A stretch of 7,868 nt of DNA from Prevotella sp. UBA1395 (GCA_002305235.1 DBQL01000009.1:1893-9760), one strand, 5' to 3'; positions 1-5,882 are shown, counted from the first letter of the stretch. The notes: generated from the sequence alone by a model not told the origin. Numbers and translations are program-made.

Positions 1-53
1 CGGCAGGTCGTAAGGCTCTTAGAGGCATCATCGTTTCTCATTCTCCCCCATAG
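1..53 (+). CDS. possible 3' end of an upstream plus-strand gene (partial)
   Basis: Read from base 3, the plus strand is open to a TAG at 51-53 and would encode a C-terminus ending AGRKALRGIIVSHSPP. The stop lies only four bases before a perfect hairpin, which is where a convergent gene would be expected to end. The piece is too short to assign a family. A second plus-strand frame, from base 1, also stays open until a TGA at 121-123, but it would run through the whole hairpin and is less likely. Confidence is low because chance alone can keep 16 codons open. Confidence 0.25.
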   Translation, partial: AGRKALRGIIVSHSPP

Positions 54-57
54 GGCG

Positions 58-106
58 CAATACGCCAAGGCGGGTGGGCCTATCGCCCACCCGCCTTGGC
101 GTATTG
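58..106. terminator. perfect 22-bp hairpin between convergent gene ends
   Basis: Bases 58-79 are exactly complementary to 85-106, leaving a five-base loop (CTATC). The stem is GC-rich. It lies 25 bases past the flavodoxin stop at 131 and four bases past a possible plus-strand stop at 53, so it could end transcripts from both sides. No U-tract follows it on either strand, so it is not a classic intrinsic terminator. It may instead protect mRNA 3' ends or act with Rho. The stem contains CCAAGGCG, the core also seen in the dyad array at 949-1011. Confidence 0.65.
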
Positions 107-130
107 GCGTTGTCATCCTGTGACAGTGGC

Positions 131-715
131 TCATCGCAAAGCCCTGTCTACCCATTGCTGAAGCTCCGTATCGCTCATCGCATTGGCCCGCACGGCCGGC
201 AGCCATCTCACCCCTTCGTTGACGGAGCGGCGCAAATGCTCGTCGGTTTGCCCCGGACCACTGCTGTGCGAGGTGAAAAATGGCACAATGGTCTTGCCTT
301 TGAGGTTGTGCGACTCGAGGAAGGTGTTGATGATATTCGGCGCGATATACCACCAAATGGGGAAGCCCACAAACACCGTGGCGTAGTTCTCCATGCCCTC
401 CACCTTGCGCGCAATGGCCGGCCGGCTGTCGGGATGGGTCTTCATTTCCTTGTTGACCCTCGAGCTGTCGTTGGTCCAGTCTACGTCGGCATCGGTATAG
501 GGCTGCTCAGCTTGGATCTCAAACAGGTCGGCATGGGCCATCTTGGCAATCTTCTCGGCATAGCCGCGGGTCACGCCCGAATACGAGAAATAGGCTACGA
601 GGACTTTTTTTTCCATAGGGTCGTCTGTTGGTTTTGTTTCGTTTTTTGTGCCGGCGCGACAGGCTGTCAAGGCCATCATCAGTATCGCCGGCAGGATTTT
701 CCATTTCATTTTCAT
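131..715 (-). CDS. flavodoxin family protein, predicted lipoprotein
   Basis: Flavodoxins bind FMN and carry electrons or act as small FMN oxidoreductases; this one resembles the Flavodoxin_4 type. With the start at 715 it has 194 residues. Residues 1-19 form a lipoprotein signal: lysines at 2, 4 and 6, a hydrophobic core, and a lipobox LTAC with Cys19. A polar linker leads to the domain, which begins near Met34 with VLVAYFSYSG. The phosphate-binding loop is SYSGVTRG (44-51), and GFPIWWYIAP (117-126) and FFTSHSSGPGQT (146-157) are typical flavin-contact regions. The frame is open upstream to 853, but a TAnnTTTG box at 739-746 lies inside that extension, and the signal peptide fits a start at 715 or 709. 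The gene stands alone, with a hairpin downstream. Most flavodoxins are cytoplasmic, so the lipoprotein leader is notable. The redox partner is unknown. Confidence 0.85.
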   Translation of the reverse strand: MKMKWKILPAILMMALTACRAGTKNETKPTDDPMEKKVLVAYFSYSGVTRGYAEKIAKMAHADLFEIQAEQPYTDADVDWTNDSSRVNKEMKTHPDSRPAIARKVEGMENYATVFVGFPIWWYIAPNIINTFLESHNLKGKTIVPFFTSHSSGPGQTDEHLRRSVNEGVRWLPAVRANAMSDTELQQWVDRALR

Positions 716-738
716 TTTTTTTCTTGGGATTTGCACGG

Positions 739-746
739 CAAAGATA
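739..746 (-). promoter_or_regulatory. -7 box of the flavodoxin promoter
   Basis: On the minus strand this reads TATCTTTG, an exact match to the Bacteroidetes -7 consensus TAnnTTTG. It places a transcription start near 732, about 17 bases before the ATG at 715. No TTTG lies at the usual 19-21 base spacing upstream, so the -33 element is missing or weak. Confidence 0.5.
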
Positions 747-937
747 GGGATTGCCCTTGAATGTGCGGGTATAAAAAAGTTGGTAGAAACAACCACTTTT
801 GCGGTGTTTGCGCGCCGGGAGACGAAATCTGTCGCGGAGGTCTCGGATGCCACGGAGAAGTGCGCCCGATAAGAATCGCGTGGGTGTCCGAAACGGAACG
901 AACGGACGCCAAAAGGATGTGGCGGGGCGAAAAGATG

Positions 938-1023
938 TTTTTCGCAAGATTACCACGCCTTGGTAATGACATTACCAAGGCGTGGTAATACCGTTACCAA
1001 GGTGTGGTAATTTTGCGAGAAAA
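938..1023. repeat. array of three 19-bp dyads at 22-bp period, bracketed by an inverted repeat
   Basis: Unit A (949-967) reads ATTACCACGCCTTGGTAAT. Unit B (971-989) is its exact reverse complement. Unit C (993-1011) is B with two changes (GTTACCAAGGTGTGGTAAT). Unit starts are exactly 22 bases apart, with three-base spacers. Each unit is itself a near palindrome: ATTACCA, five middle bases, TGGTAAT. A and B together make a 41-base perfect palindrome centred on A969. Outside the array, TTTTTCGCAA (938-947) faces TTGCGAGAAA (1013-1022) as an inverted repeat matching 9 of 10. The array begins 14 bases past the DUF6078-like stop. It could be a transcript-end structure, an operator cluster, or a dispersed intergenic repeat; the sequence shows the structure but not the role. 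Confidence 0.85.
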
Positions 1024-1024
1024 C

Positions 1025-1456
1025 TCACTCCCAAAACCGATAGCATTCTTCGTAGCCGTCGAAGGCAACGGGATGGGTGTAGCCATAACGGGCGAAGAGT
1101 TCTTGAATCCATTGCTGTTGCTCGGGCGTGAGACCGCGCCGGCCGTGCATATAGCGATAGTAGGTGCCGTTTCCACCGAGGTAAGCCGTGAGTTCGCGGC
1201 GCATCAGGGGTGCGTCGCGCTGTTTCACATCCTTGAAGATCCGGGCAAATCCCACGGCCGAGTGTATGGTCTCTATCTTCCTGAAGAGCGCACACCGGCC
1301 GTCATCAAGGGCGGCGGGGGTCACCGTGACGGCGGTGAGCAGGGTGGGGGGAATGGCTTGTCCGCACAGATGGTGCATGCACTGGTCTTTGAGCGGGCAG
1401 CGGTCGATGAAGCACAGGGGGTAGCCGGTGGGGATGTTTTCGTATTTGAGTTCCAT
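1025..1456 (-). CDS. DUF6078-like cysteine-rich protein of unknown function
   Basis: This 143-residue protein has no assigned function. Its layout resembles DUF6078, a Bacteroidales family, as I remember it. The N-terminus carries four regularly spaced cysteines (15, 20, 26, 31; C-x4-C-x5-C-x4-C) in the stretch from LCFIDRC to HHLCG, with two histidines beside the last one, which suggests a bound metal or iron-sulfur centre. The C-terminal half has an aromatic segment (GTYYRYMHGRRGLTPEQQ) and ends in FDGYEECYRFWE. No signal peptide or membrane segment is seen, so it is probably cytoplasmic. The frame opens at 1480, but that codon lies inside the promoter at 1478-1509, so the ATG at 1456 (MELKYEN) is the start, with a leader of only about 15 bases. 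It stands alone and is divergent from the aldo/keto reductase. Family call moderate; metal binding is inference. Confidence 0.75.
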   Translation of the reverse strand: MELKYENIPTGYPLCFIDRCPLKDQCMHHLCGQAIPPTLLTAVTVTPAALDDGRCALFRKIETIHSAVGFARIFKDVKQRDAPLMRRELTAYLGGNGTYYRYMHGRRGLTPEQQQWIQELFARYGYTHPVAFDGYEECYRFWE

Positions 1457-1477
1457 GATGGTAGTGTTGATGTAGTG

Positions 1478-1509
1478 CAAATGTACGCAATATTTTGGTA
1501 AACCGCAAA
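1478..1509 (-). promoter_or_regulatory. complete Bacteroidetes-type promoter for the DUF6078-like gene
   Basis: On the minus strand, TTTG (1509-1506) is followed by exactly 20 bases and then TACATTTG (1485-1478). This matches the -33/-7 pattern of the Bacteroidetes primary sigma factor. Transcription should start near 1471, which rules out the upstream start at 1480 and supports the ATG at 1456. Confidence 0.75.
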
Positions 1510-1596
1510 CCGACGTGGCCGGATTGCGGGTGTTTTTTCATTGAAAATGGTCATAAAATCATAGATTTTTATACCTCGTTATTACTCTTTTTCGCT

Positions 1597-1604
1597 TATC
1601 TTTG
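1597..1604 (+). promoter_or_regulatory. -7 box of the aldo/keto reductase promoter
   Basis: TATCTTTG matches the -7 consensus TAnnTTTG exactly. It predicts a start near 1611 and a leader of about 28 bases to the ATG at 1639. There is no TTTG at the expected -33 position. A short inverted repeat, AAAATC-ATA-GATTTT (1555-1569), lies just upstream and could be a binding site, but it is too short to be confident. Confidence 0.55.
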
Positions 1605-1638
1605 CCAAATAACATGTATCATTCAATATCAGAAGCAA

Positions 1639-2487
1639 ATGAAAACAATCAGATTGAATAACGGAGTGGAAATGCCCATGCTGGGCTATGGTGTGTATCA
1701 GGTGGAGCCTTCGGAGGCCCGTCGTTGCGTGGAAGATGCCCTTGCGGTGGGTTATCGCATGATAGACACGGCACAGATGTACCGCAACGAGGAAGGCGTG
1801 GGCGAGGCCATCAAGGCCGGCGGGGTGAGCCGCGAGGACATTTTCTTGGTCGACAAGGTGTGGTTTACCAACTATGCCGGCGGCGATGCGGCGCGGAGCA
1901 TTGACGAGAGCCTGCGCAAGCTTGGTACCGACTATATCGACCTGATGCTGCTTCACCAGCCTTTTGGCGACCGATACAACGGCTACCGGGCGTTGGAAGA
2001 CGCGCTCAAAGCCGGAAAAGTGAGGGCCATCGGCGTGAGCAACTTCCTTCCCGACCATCTCATAGACCTCTGTCACTTCATGGATGTGACGCCGGCCGTG
2101 AATCAGGTGGAGACCCATGCGTTCTTCCAGCATACGGAGTTGCGCAGGTATATGGACGAACTGGGTGTAAGACACATGTCGTGGGGACCGTTTGCCGAGG
2201 GTGCCAACGGCTTTTTCACCAACGAGACACTGCGTGCCATCGGTGAGAAATATGGCAAGACCGGTGCTCAGGCGGCCCTGCGCTATCTGCTTCAGCGTGA
2301 CATTATCATCATCCCCAAGTCGGTGCACAAAGACCGTATGGCGCAAAACTTCGATATTTTCGACTTTGAGCTTTCCGAGGCCGATATGTCTGAGATCCTG
2401 AAACTTGACACCGGCCACCCGGTGGTGATGCCTTCTCATCACAGTGGCGAGGTGGCCAAGATGTTCATGGGTTTCCCCAAGCTCTGA
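1639..2487 (+). CDS. aldo/keto reductase
   Basis: This is an NADPH-dependent oxidoreductase of the aldo/keto reductase superfamily, a TIM-barrel enzyme that reduces aldehydes and ketones in the cytoplasm. At 282 residues it is the normal size for bacterial AKR5-like (2,5-diketo-gluconate reductase-type) members. The catalytic tetrad is intact: Asp43 (MIDTAQMY), Tyr48, Lys73 (VDKVW) and His106 (LLHQP). The cofactor-binding motif IPKSVHKDRMAQN at 225-237 is typical of NADPH binding. The frame is open from 1495, but the promoter box at 1597-1604 and the family N-terminus (MKTIRLNNGVEMPMLGYG) set the start at 1639. A weak purine run (AGAAG, 1631-1635) precedes it. The gene is monocistronic: divergent from the DUF6078-like gene, convergent with manA, and closed by the terminator at 2538-2570. 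The physiological substrate cannot be read from sequence. Confidence 0.93.
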   Translation: MKTIRLNNGVEMPMLGYGVYQVEPSEARRCVEDALAVGYRMIDTAQMYRNEEGVGEAIKAGGVSREDIFLVDKVWFTNYAGGDAARSIDESLRKLGTDYIDLMLLHQPFGDRYNGYRALEDALKAGKVRAIGVSNFLPDHLIDLCHFMDVTPAVNQVETHAFFQHTELRRYMDELGVRHMSWGPFAEGANGFFTNETLRAIGEKYGKTGAQAALRYLLQRDIIIIPKSVHKDRMAQNFDIFDFELSEADMSEILKLDTGHPVVMPSHHSGEVAKMFMGFPKL

Positions 2488-2537
2488 TGCCGCGGGTGAG
2501 ACGACGCCGGGCCGCCGGCCGTGCTCTCGGAGAAAGC

Positions 2538-2570
2538 AAGCGCCGCGTTCATGCGAACGCGGCGCTTTTT
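2538..2570. terminator. intrinsic terminator, probably bidirectional
   Basis: Bases 2538-2550 pair perfectly with 2555-2567 (13 bp, GC-rich, loop ATGC), and a T-run at 2566-2570 follows on the plus strand. It ends the aldo/keto reductase 50 bases after its stop. The same stem lies six bases beyond the manA stop on the minus strand, where an interrupted T-rich tail (CTTGCTTTCTCC) follows, so it probably also ends the convergent transcript. Confidence 0.9.
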
Positions 2571-2575
2571 GTGTG

Positions 2576-3538
2576 TCACCTGACGTATGTCTCCACAAAC
2601 CGGAGGTTGCCGTCGATCTCAAGCCTGCCCGTATCGGCGGCAATGAGCAGCGTGTCGCCGGCGGCGACGGTGTGGGGTGGGCATCCGTGCTCGGTGATGG
2701 TGCCGCGCCCATCGGTGCAGATGAGGATGACAAACGAGTCGCGGGCAGAGAAGTCGACCTGCTGCTTACGGTCTACGCACCATAGCGACGTGGTGAAATA
2801 GGGGCAGTCGGCAAGCGTGACAGGACGGTTGTCGACAGGAGAATAATGGGTTTGGCAGTCGCCTTTCGCCTCATAGTCGATACATTCCGCGGCAAGCCGG
2901 GTGTGCAGTTCGCGCCGTTGGCCGTTGGCGTCGCGCCGGTCGAAATCATAGATGCGATAGGTCACGTCTGAGGTTTGCTGTATCTCCACCAGCAGACAGC
3001 CCGCCCCAATGCTGTGCACACGGCCGGCGGGGAGGAAGAAGCAGTCGCCCGCCACGACATGATAGCGTATCATCTCATCGCAGATGGTGCCGGCTTCCAC
3101 GGCCGACAGGAACGCCTCGGGGGTGAGCGCGTGTCGCCATCCCACGCGCAGCGAGGCGTCGGCATCAGAGGGAAGCACGTACCACATCTCGGTCTTGCCG
3201 CGTCGATGGCCGTGGAGCCGTGCCGTGTGGTCGTCGGGATGCACCTGTATGGACAGGTCTTCACGGGCATCGATGAGCTTGACGAGCAGCGGGAAGTCGG
3301 TGTGGAAACGGTCATAGACATGCTGTCCCATGAGCCGTTGGTGATGCTTGTCGATGAGTTGCGTGAGCGTGAGACCCTTGTCGGTGCCGTGGGTCACCAC
3401 CGACATGCTGCCCTCGATGCCCGAGATTTCCCAGCTCTCTCCGATATGCGCGGGGGCGTGGGTGAGGTTTTTGAGGGCGGCAATCTTGTCTCCGCCCCAG
3501 ATGGTTTGTTTGAGGATGGGTTGAAACTGATAAATCAT
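2576..3538 (-). CDS. manA: mannose-6-phosphate isomerase, class I
   Basis: This is a zinc-dependent cytoplasmic isomerase that interconverts mannose-6-phosphate and fructose-6-phosphate. The 320 residues match the short Bacillus-type class I enzymes. Metal ligands by family alignment are His100 (SIQVHPDD), Glu117 (KTEMWYV) and His175 (GRVHSIGAG). The catalytic-arginine region TSDVTYRIYDFD places Arg195 in the active site. The N-terminus QPILKQTIWGG and the segment HIGESWEISG are standard. The frame extends upstream to 3778, overlapping the AraC gene, but that translation is not family-like, so the ATG at 3538 is chosen. It follows the regulator on the same strand after a 133-base gap without a clear TAnnTTTG box, so co-transcription with the regulator is possible. 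Next to a mannoside operon, it can carry mannose phosphate into glycolysis once a mutase (not in this window) converts mannose-1-phosphate. The symbol means the isomerase, not the B. fragilis mannanase also called ManA. Confidence 0.93.
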   Translation of the reverse strand: MIYQFQPILKQTIWGGDKIAALKNLTHAPAHIGESWEISGIEGSMSVVTHGTDKGLTLTQLIDKHHQRLMGQHVYDRFHTDFPLLVKLIDAREDLSIQVHPDDHTARLHGHRRGKTEMWYVLPSDADASLRVGWRHALTPEAFLSAVEAGTICDEMIRYHVVAGDCFFLPAGRVHSIGAGCLLVEIQQTSDVTYRIYDFDRRDANGQRRELHTRLAAECIDYEAKGDCQTHYSPVDNRPVTLADCPYFTTSLWCVDRKQQVDFSARDSFVILICTDGRGTITEHGCPPHTVAAGDTLLIAADTGRLEIDGNLRFVETYVR

Positions 3539-3649
3539 GATGCTGAAACAGGTAGAATGTAAGGTTGTTGGTGCGCGCGATGTCGTTCCACAGGCATGCA
3601 ACACCCTTGGAAACCGCCGTCGGGGCGATGTCCGGTGATAGTGAAAATG

Positions 3650-3665
3650 GTGTGAAAGTGTGAAT
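3650..3665. repeat. tandem 8-bp repeat in the araC-manA gap
   Basis: GTGTGAAA is followed directly by GTGTGAAT, with a related GTGAAAAT just before (3641-3648). The repeat sits in the 133-base gap (3539-3671) upstream of manA, just past the AraC gene's stop. AraC-type regulators often bind direct repeats, but these are short and their spacing is less than one helical turn, so a regulatory role is only a possibility. No other element is recognisable in this gap. Confidence 0.3.
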
Positions 3666-3671
3666 GTGGGG

Positions 3672-4565
3672 TTACACGATGACCTTGATTTTGTGATAGT
3701 TGGCCCGGTATTCGGATGGCGAGCACCCTCGCTTGCGCTTGAAAATGCGGTTGAAGTTGCTGATATTGTTATACCCACATTGGAAACTGATTTCCGAGAC
3801 GCTCTCGGTGGTGTCTATCAGCTTGCGTGTGGCAAAGCCCAATCGGATGTCGATGATATAGTCGCTCAGGGTGCGGCCGGTATGGATCTTGAAAAAACGC
3901 GAGAACGAACACTCGCTCATGTTGGCGATGGTGGCGAGGTCTTTGAGCTTGATGTCGTACATATAGTTCTCGTTGATATAGTTTTTTACTTTCAAGATGC
4001 GGCGGCTGTCGTCCTCGATGTTCACCTTGGCATAGCTTGTCGAGGCCAAGGTGCGTGAGCCTTCGCAGTGTGAGAGGGTATTGAGTATGGAGAGAAACTG
4101 CATGAGCGACTCGAAGCTGTCGGTGACTTGGCTCAGCGTGTTGAGCTTGTCGTAGACCTTCATGATGGCCGACATGTTGAAGGACAGGCCCTTTCGGGCT
4201 TGCTTGATCATCTCGCGGATATGCTCGAAAGGCTTCTTGTCGAAGAAATCGTCGCCCTCGCCGTCGCCAAACTTGAACTGCACGGTAATCTCGCGGATGT
4301 CTTCACTCTTGCAGTCGGCTTGCTCCCACACGTGCTCCAAGTTACAGCTCGTGATGAGCACGAGGTCGTATTCGCCCACGGTCTCGGCGTTGTCGCCCAC
4401 CACGCGGCGTGCGCCGGTGGCGTGTTCCACAAAGTTCAGCTCGAAGACCTCGTGGTTGTGGATGGGATAGGTGAACTCTTTTTTGTGCCTGTCGGCAATA
4501 TAGAGGGCATCTTTTTCCATCAGGGGGGTGATCTCATGCAATACGTATCCTTCTGTCATTTCCAT
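3672..4565 (-). CDS. AraC family transcriptional regulator
   Basis: This is a one-component DNA-binding regulator of 297 residues. The N-terminal half is a cupin-like ligand-sensing domain, with the typical YPIHNHEVFELNFV near 33-46. The C-terminal AraC domain covers about 188-290. Its first helix-turn-helix is near 205-226 (IKLKDLATIANMSECSFSRF) and the second near 254-287 (SEISFQCGYNNISNFNRIFK, then GCSPSEYR), both with conserved AraC spacing. An in-frame TTG at 4586 overlaps the -7 box, so an ATG at 4565 or 4559 is the true start; 4565 is given here. It lies between the epimerase gene and manA on the same strand but has its own promoter. Position suggests it senses a mannoside or breakdown product and controls the neighbouring operon; this is inference. 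An AraC regulator differs from the hybrid two-component regulators common in Bacteroidetes polysaccharide loci. Confidence 0.92.
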   Translation of the reverse strand: MEMTEGYVLHEITPLMEKDALYIADRHKKEFTYPIHNHEVFELNFVEHATGARRVVGDNAETVGEYDLVLITSCNLEHVWEQADCKSEDIREITVQFKFGDGEGDDFFDKKPFEHIREMIKQARKGLSFNMSAIMKVYDKLNTLSQVTDSFESLMQFLSILNTLSHCEGSRTLASTSYAKVNIEDDSRRILKVKNYINENYMYDIKLKDLATIANMSECSFSRFFKIHTGRTLSDYIIDIRLGFATRKLIDTTESVSEISFQCGYNNISNFNRIFKRKRGCSPSEYRANYHKIKVIV

Positions 4566-4583
4566 TGTCTCATTGTCTTTTTG

Positions 4584-4615
4584 CAAACTTACGAAAATAC
4601 AAGACTTTTCGCAAA
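4584..4615 (-). promoter_or_regulatory. complete Bacteroidetes-type promoter for the AraC regulator
   Basis: On the minus strand, TTTG (4615-4612) is followed by exactly 20 bases and then TAAGTTTG (4591-4584). Transcription should start near 4577, so the leader to the ATG at 4565 is about 12 bases. The promoter lies in the 120-base gap after the epimerase gene. It shows that the regulator, and possibly manA, can be expressed independently of the upstream operon. Confidence 0.75.
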
Positions 4616-4685
4616 CTTCAAGTGTTAAAGAGTTTTTTCAGACCGTCACAGCGGGTGTCGTGGCTCGTCACGGCCCGGTGCGGGG

Positions 4686-5882
4686 TCATGAAATGTCTCT
4701 TTCGATGACCTCCAAGCACAGGCGGCTGTTGTGATAGGGGCATTTCCAGAATCCCGCCTTGTCGTCGTCGCGGTTGATGGAGCCGTCCTCGCGCCGGCTC
4801 CAATACCATTCTCCGTTGTCGTGGTCGATGAGCCGGTGCTTGGTATAGTCCCAGCATCGCAGCGCGATGTCGAGGGCTTCGCGGTCGCCGAAATACTGGT
4901 AGAGATTCAAGTGGCCGATAATACATTCGCACATCACCCACCATTGCCGTTGATAGTCGGTCTCGTTGCTGTCGGTCCAATGCTCGTAGACCATCGAGCC
5001 GTCGCTTTGCAGTCCTTCGTCGGCGGCGCGGGCGATGCGCGGGAGCACGCTTTCCACCTGCCGGATGACCTCCGGGTCGCCGAGCACGAGGGCGGCCTCG
5101 TGGAGCAGCCACACGGCTTCGATGTCATGACCGTAGCTCGCGATGTTGCGCTTGCCGTTCCAGTTGTCGTCGAAAAACAGGTCCAAATGCCCGGTATCGG
5201 GGTTCAATATTCGGTGGAGGAAGATGCCGATGAGGTTTCGCAGTTGCTGCTCGAGCAGTGGGTCGCGCCACACCCGATAGAGGTTGGTATAGGGTTCGAG
5301 GATGTGCAGGTGCGTGTTCATCGTGCGTGAGCCGTTCTCGTCTTTCTCGCTCAGCCTCATGTCGGCGATGGGTTGCCACTCTCGGGTGAGGGCTTCGATA
5401 TACCCGTTGCCCGCCTTGTCGTAGGCGTGGGCCTCGATATCGTGAAACAGGGCGATGGCTGTTTGCAGTGACTCCTCGTCGTCGGTAGCTCGTGCATATT
5501 CGCTCAGGCCGTAGATGGCAAAGCCGATGGCGTAGGTTTGCTTCTTGGTGTCGGTGGGTTGGCCGGTGTAATCCACGCTCCAGTAGATGCCACCGTATTG
5601 CGGGTCGACGAAATGGCGTATGAGATAGTCTTTCGCCCGCGTAGCCGCCCGCAGGTAATCGGGGTTGCGAGTCACGCGGTAAGCGGCCGAGAAGGCCCAC
5701 AGGATGCGAGCGTTGAGGATGGCTCCCTTGTCGGCCGTGGCATCGATGCGGTCGTGACCGTCGGCCCGTCCGTAGTAACCGCCATGCTCATGGTCGGTGA
5801 TATGGTCGGTCCAATAGCTCAGGATGTTGCGGTCTAAGGTCTTGCGCATTTCCGATTTGAGGGCTTCGATCGTGGTTGTCAT
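4686..5882 (-). CDS. cellobiose 2-epimerase (AGE superfamily), mannobiose-epimerising
   Basis: This cytoplasmic enzyme epimerises the reducing-end sugar of beta-1,4-linked disaccharides at C2. In the mannan pathway it turns mannobiose into mannosyl-glucose. At 398 residues it is the usual length for the family, an (alpha/alpha)6 barrel. The residues matching the known active site are in order: Arg59 (ILNARI), His191 in MNTHLHILEPY, His252 and Glu255 in SYGHDIEAVWLLHEA, Trp314-Trp315, and His384 in KCPYHNSRLCLEV. The motif MNTHLHILE with a paired WW favours cellobiose epimerase over N-acylglucosamine epimerase. The start at 5882 overlaps the transporter stop by four bases (ATGA), implying translational coupling. 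It is the third gene of a phosphorylase-transporter-epimerase unit, the same gene set as the B. fragilis mannan cluster. No clear terminator follows it before the AraC promoter. Confidence 0.92.
   Translation of the reverse strand: MTTTIEALKSEMRKTLDRNILSYWTDHITDHEHGGYYGRADGHDRIDATADKGAILNARILWAFSAAYRVTRNPDYLRAATRAKDYLIRHFVDPQYGGIYWSVDYTGQPTDTKKQTYAIGFAIYGLSEYARATDDEESLQTAIALFHDIEAHAYDKAGNGYIEALTREWQPIADMRLSEKDENGSRTMNTHLHILEPYTNLYRVWRDPLLEQQLRNLIGIFLHRILNPDTGHLDLFFDDNWNGKRNIASYGHDIEAVWLLHEAALVLGDPEVIRQVESVLPRIARAADEGLQSDGSMVYEHWTDSNETDYQRQWWVMCECIIGHLNLYQYFGDREALDIALRCWDYTKHRLIDHDNGEWYWSRREDGSINRDDDKAGFWKCPYHNSRLCLEVIERDIS
5879..5882 (-). other. ATGA stop/start overlap, transporter to epimerase
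   Basis: The transporter's TGA (5881-5879) shares two bases with the epimerase's ATG (5882-5880). This arrangement normally lets ribosomes finishing one gene restart on the next. It fixes the epimerase start and supports a single mRNA. Confidence 0.85.

Larger units (their letters stand above)
716..1024. other. gene-free stretch between flavodoxin and the DUF6078-like gene
   Basis: This 309-base stretch has no convincing gene on either strand. It holds the flavodoxin -7 box near its left end and the dyad array with its flanking inverted repeat at 938-1023. The open frames crossing it have low-complexity or arginine/proline-rich translations with no recognisable domain. The roughly 190 bases between the promoter and the array (747-937) show nothing I can name. 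Confidence 0.6.

Noticed and set aside
74..760. Plus-strand open frame of 228 codons opposite the flavodoxin
   Set aside because: It starts inside the hairpin and mirrors a well-supported flavodoxin; no domain or start signal was seen.
949..989. Insertion-sequence terminal repeats or an invertible switch
   Set aside because: The inverted halves are only three bases apart, with no transposase or recombinase and no segment to invert.
949..1011. CRISPR array
   Set aside because: The units are 19 bp with three-base gaps, far too short for spacers, and one unit is inverted; no cas genes are nearby.
1555..1569. Small inverted repeat AAAATC-ATA-GATTTT as an operator
   Set aside because: A six-base AT-rich arm in an AT-rich intergenic region is expected by chance; it is mentioned only within the promoter entry.
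1582..2733. Minus-strand open frame of 383 codons opposite the aldo/keto reductase
   Set aside because: It is the antisense of a gene with an intact catalytic tetrad and also covers the terminator. Its translation is histidine-rich with no domain, which is typical of shadows in GC-rich coding DNA.
3539..3778. Extended manA N-terminus reading into the AraC gene
   Set aside because: The added 80 residues are serine/histidine/arginine-rich and unlike any class I isomerase; the family N-terminus begins at the ATG at 3538.
4566..4685. Terminator after the epimerase gene
   Set aside because: Several GC-rich near repeats (such as CCCG-CAC-CGGG) are present, but no stem longer than about four bases with a T-tract was found.
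4731..5330. Plus-strand open frame of 199 codons opposite the epimerase
   Set aside because: Antisense to a gene with all expected active-site residues; valine/glutamate-rich shadow composition.
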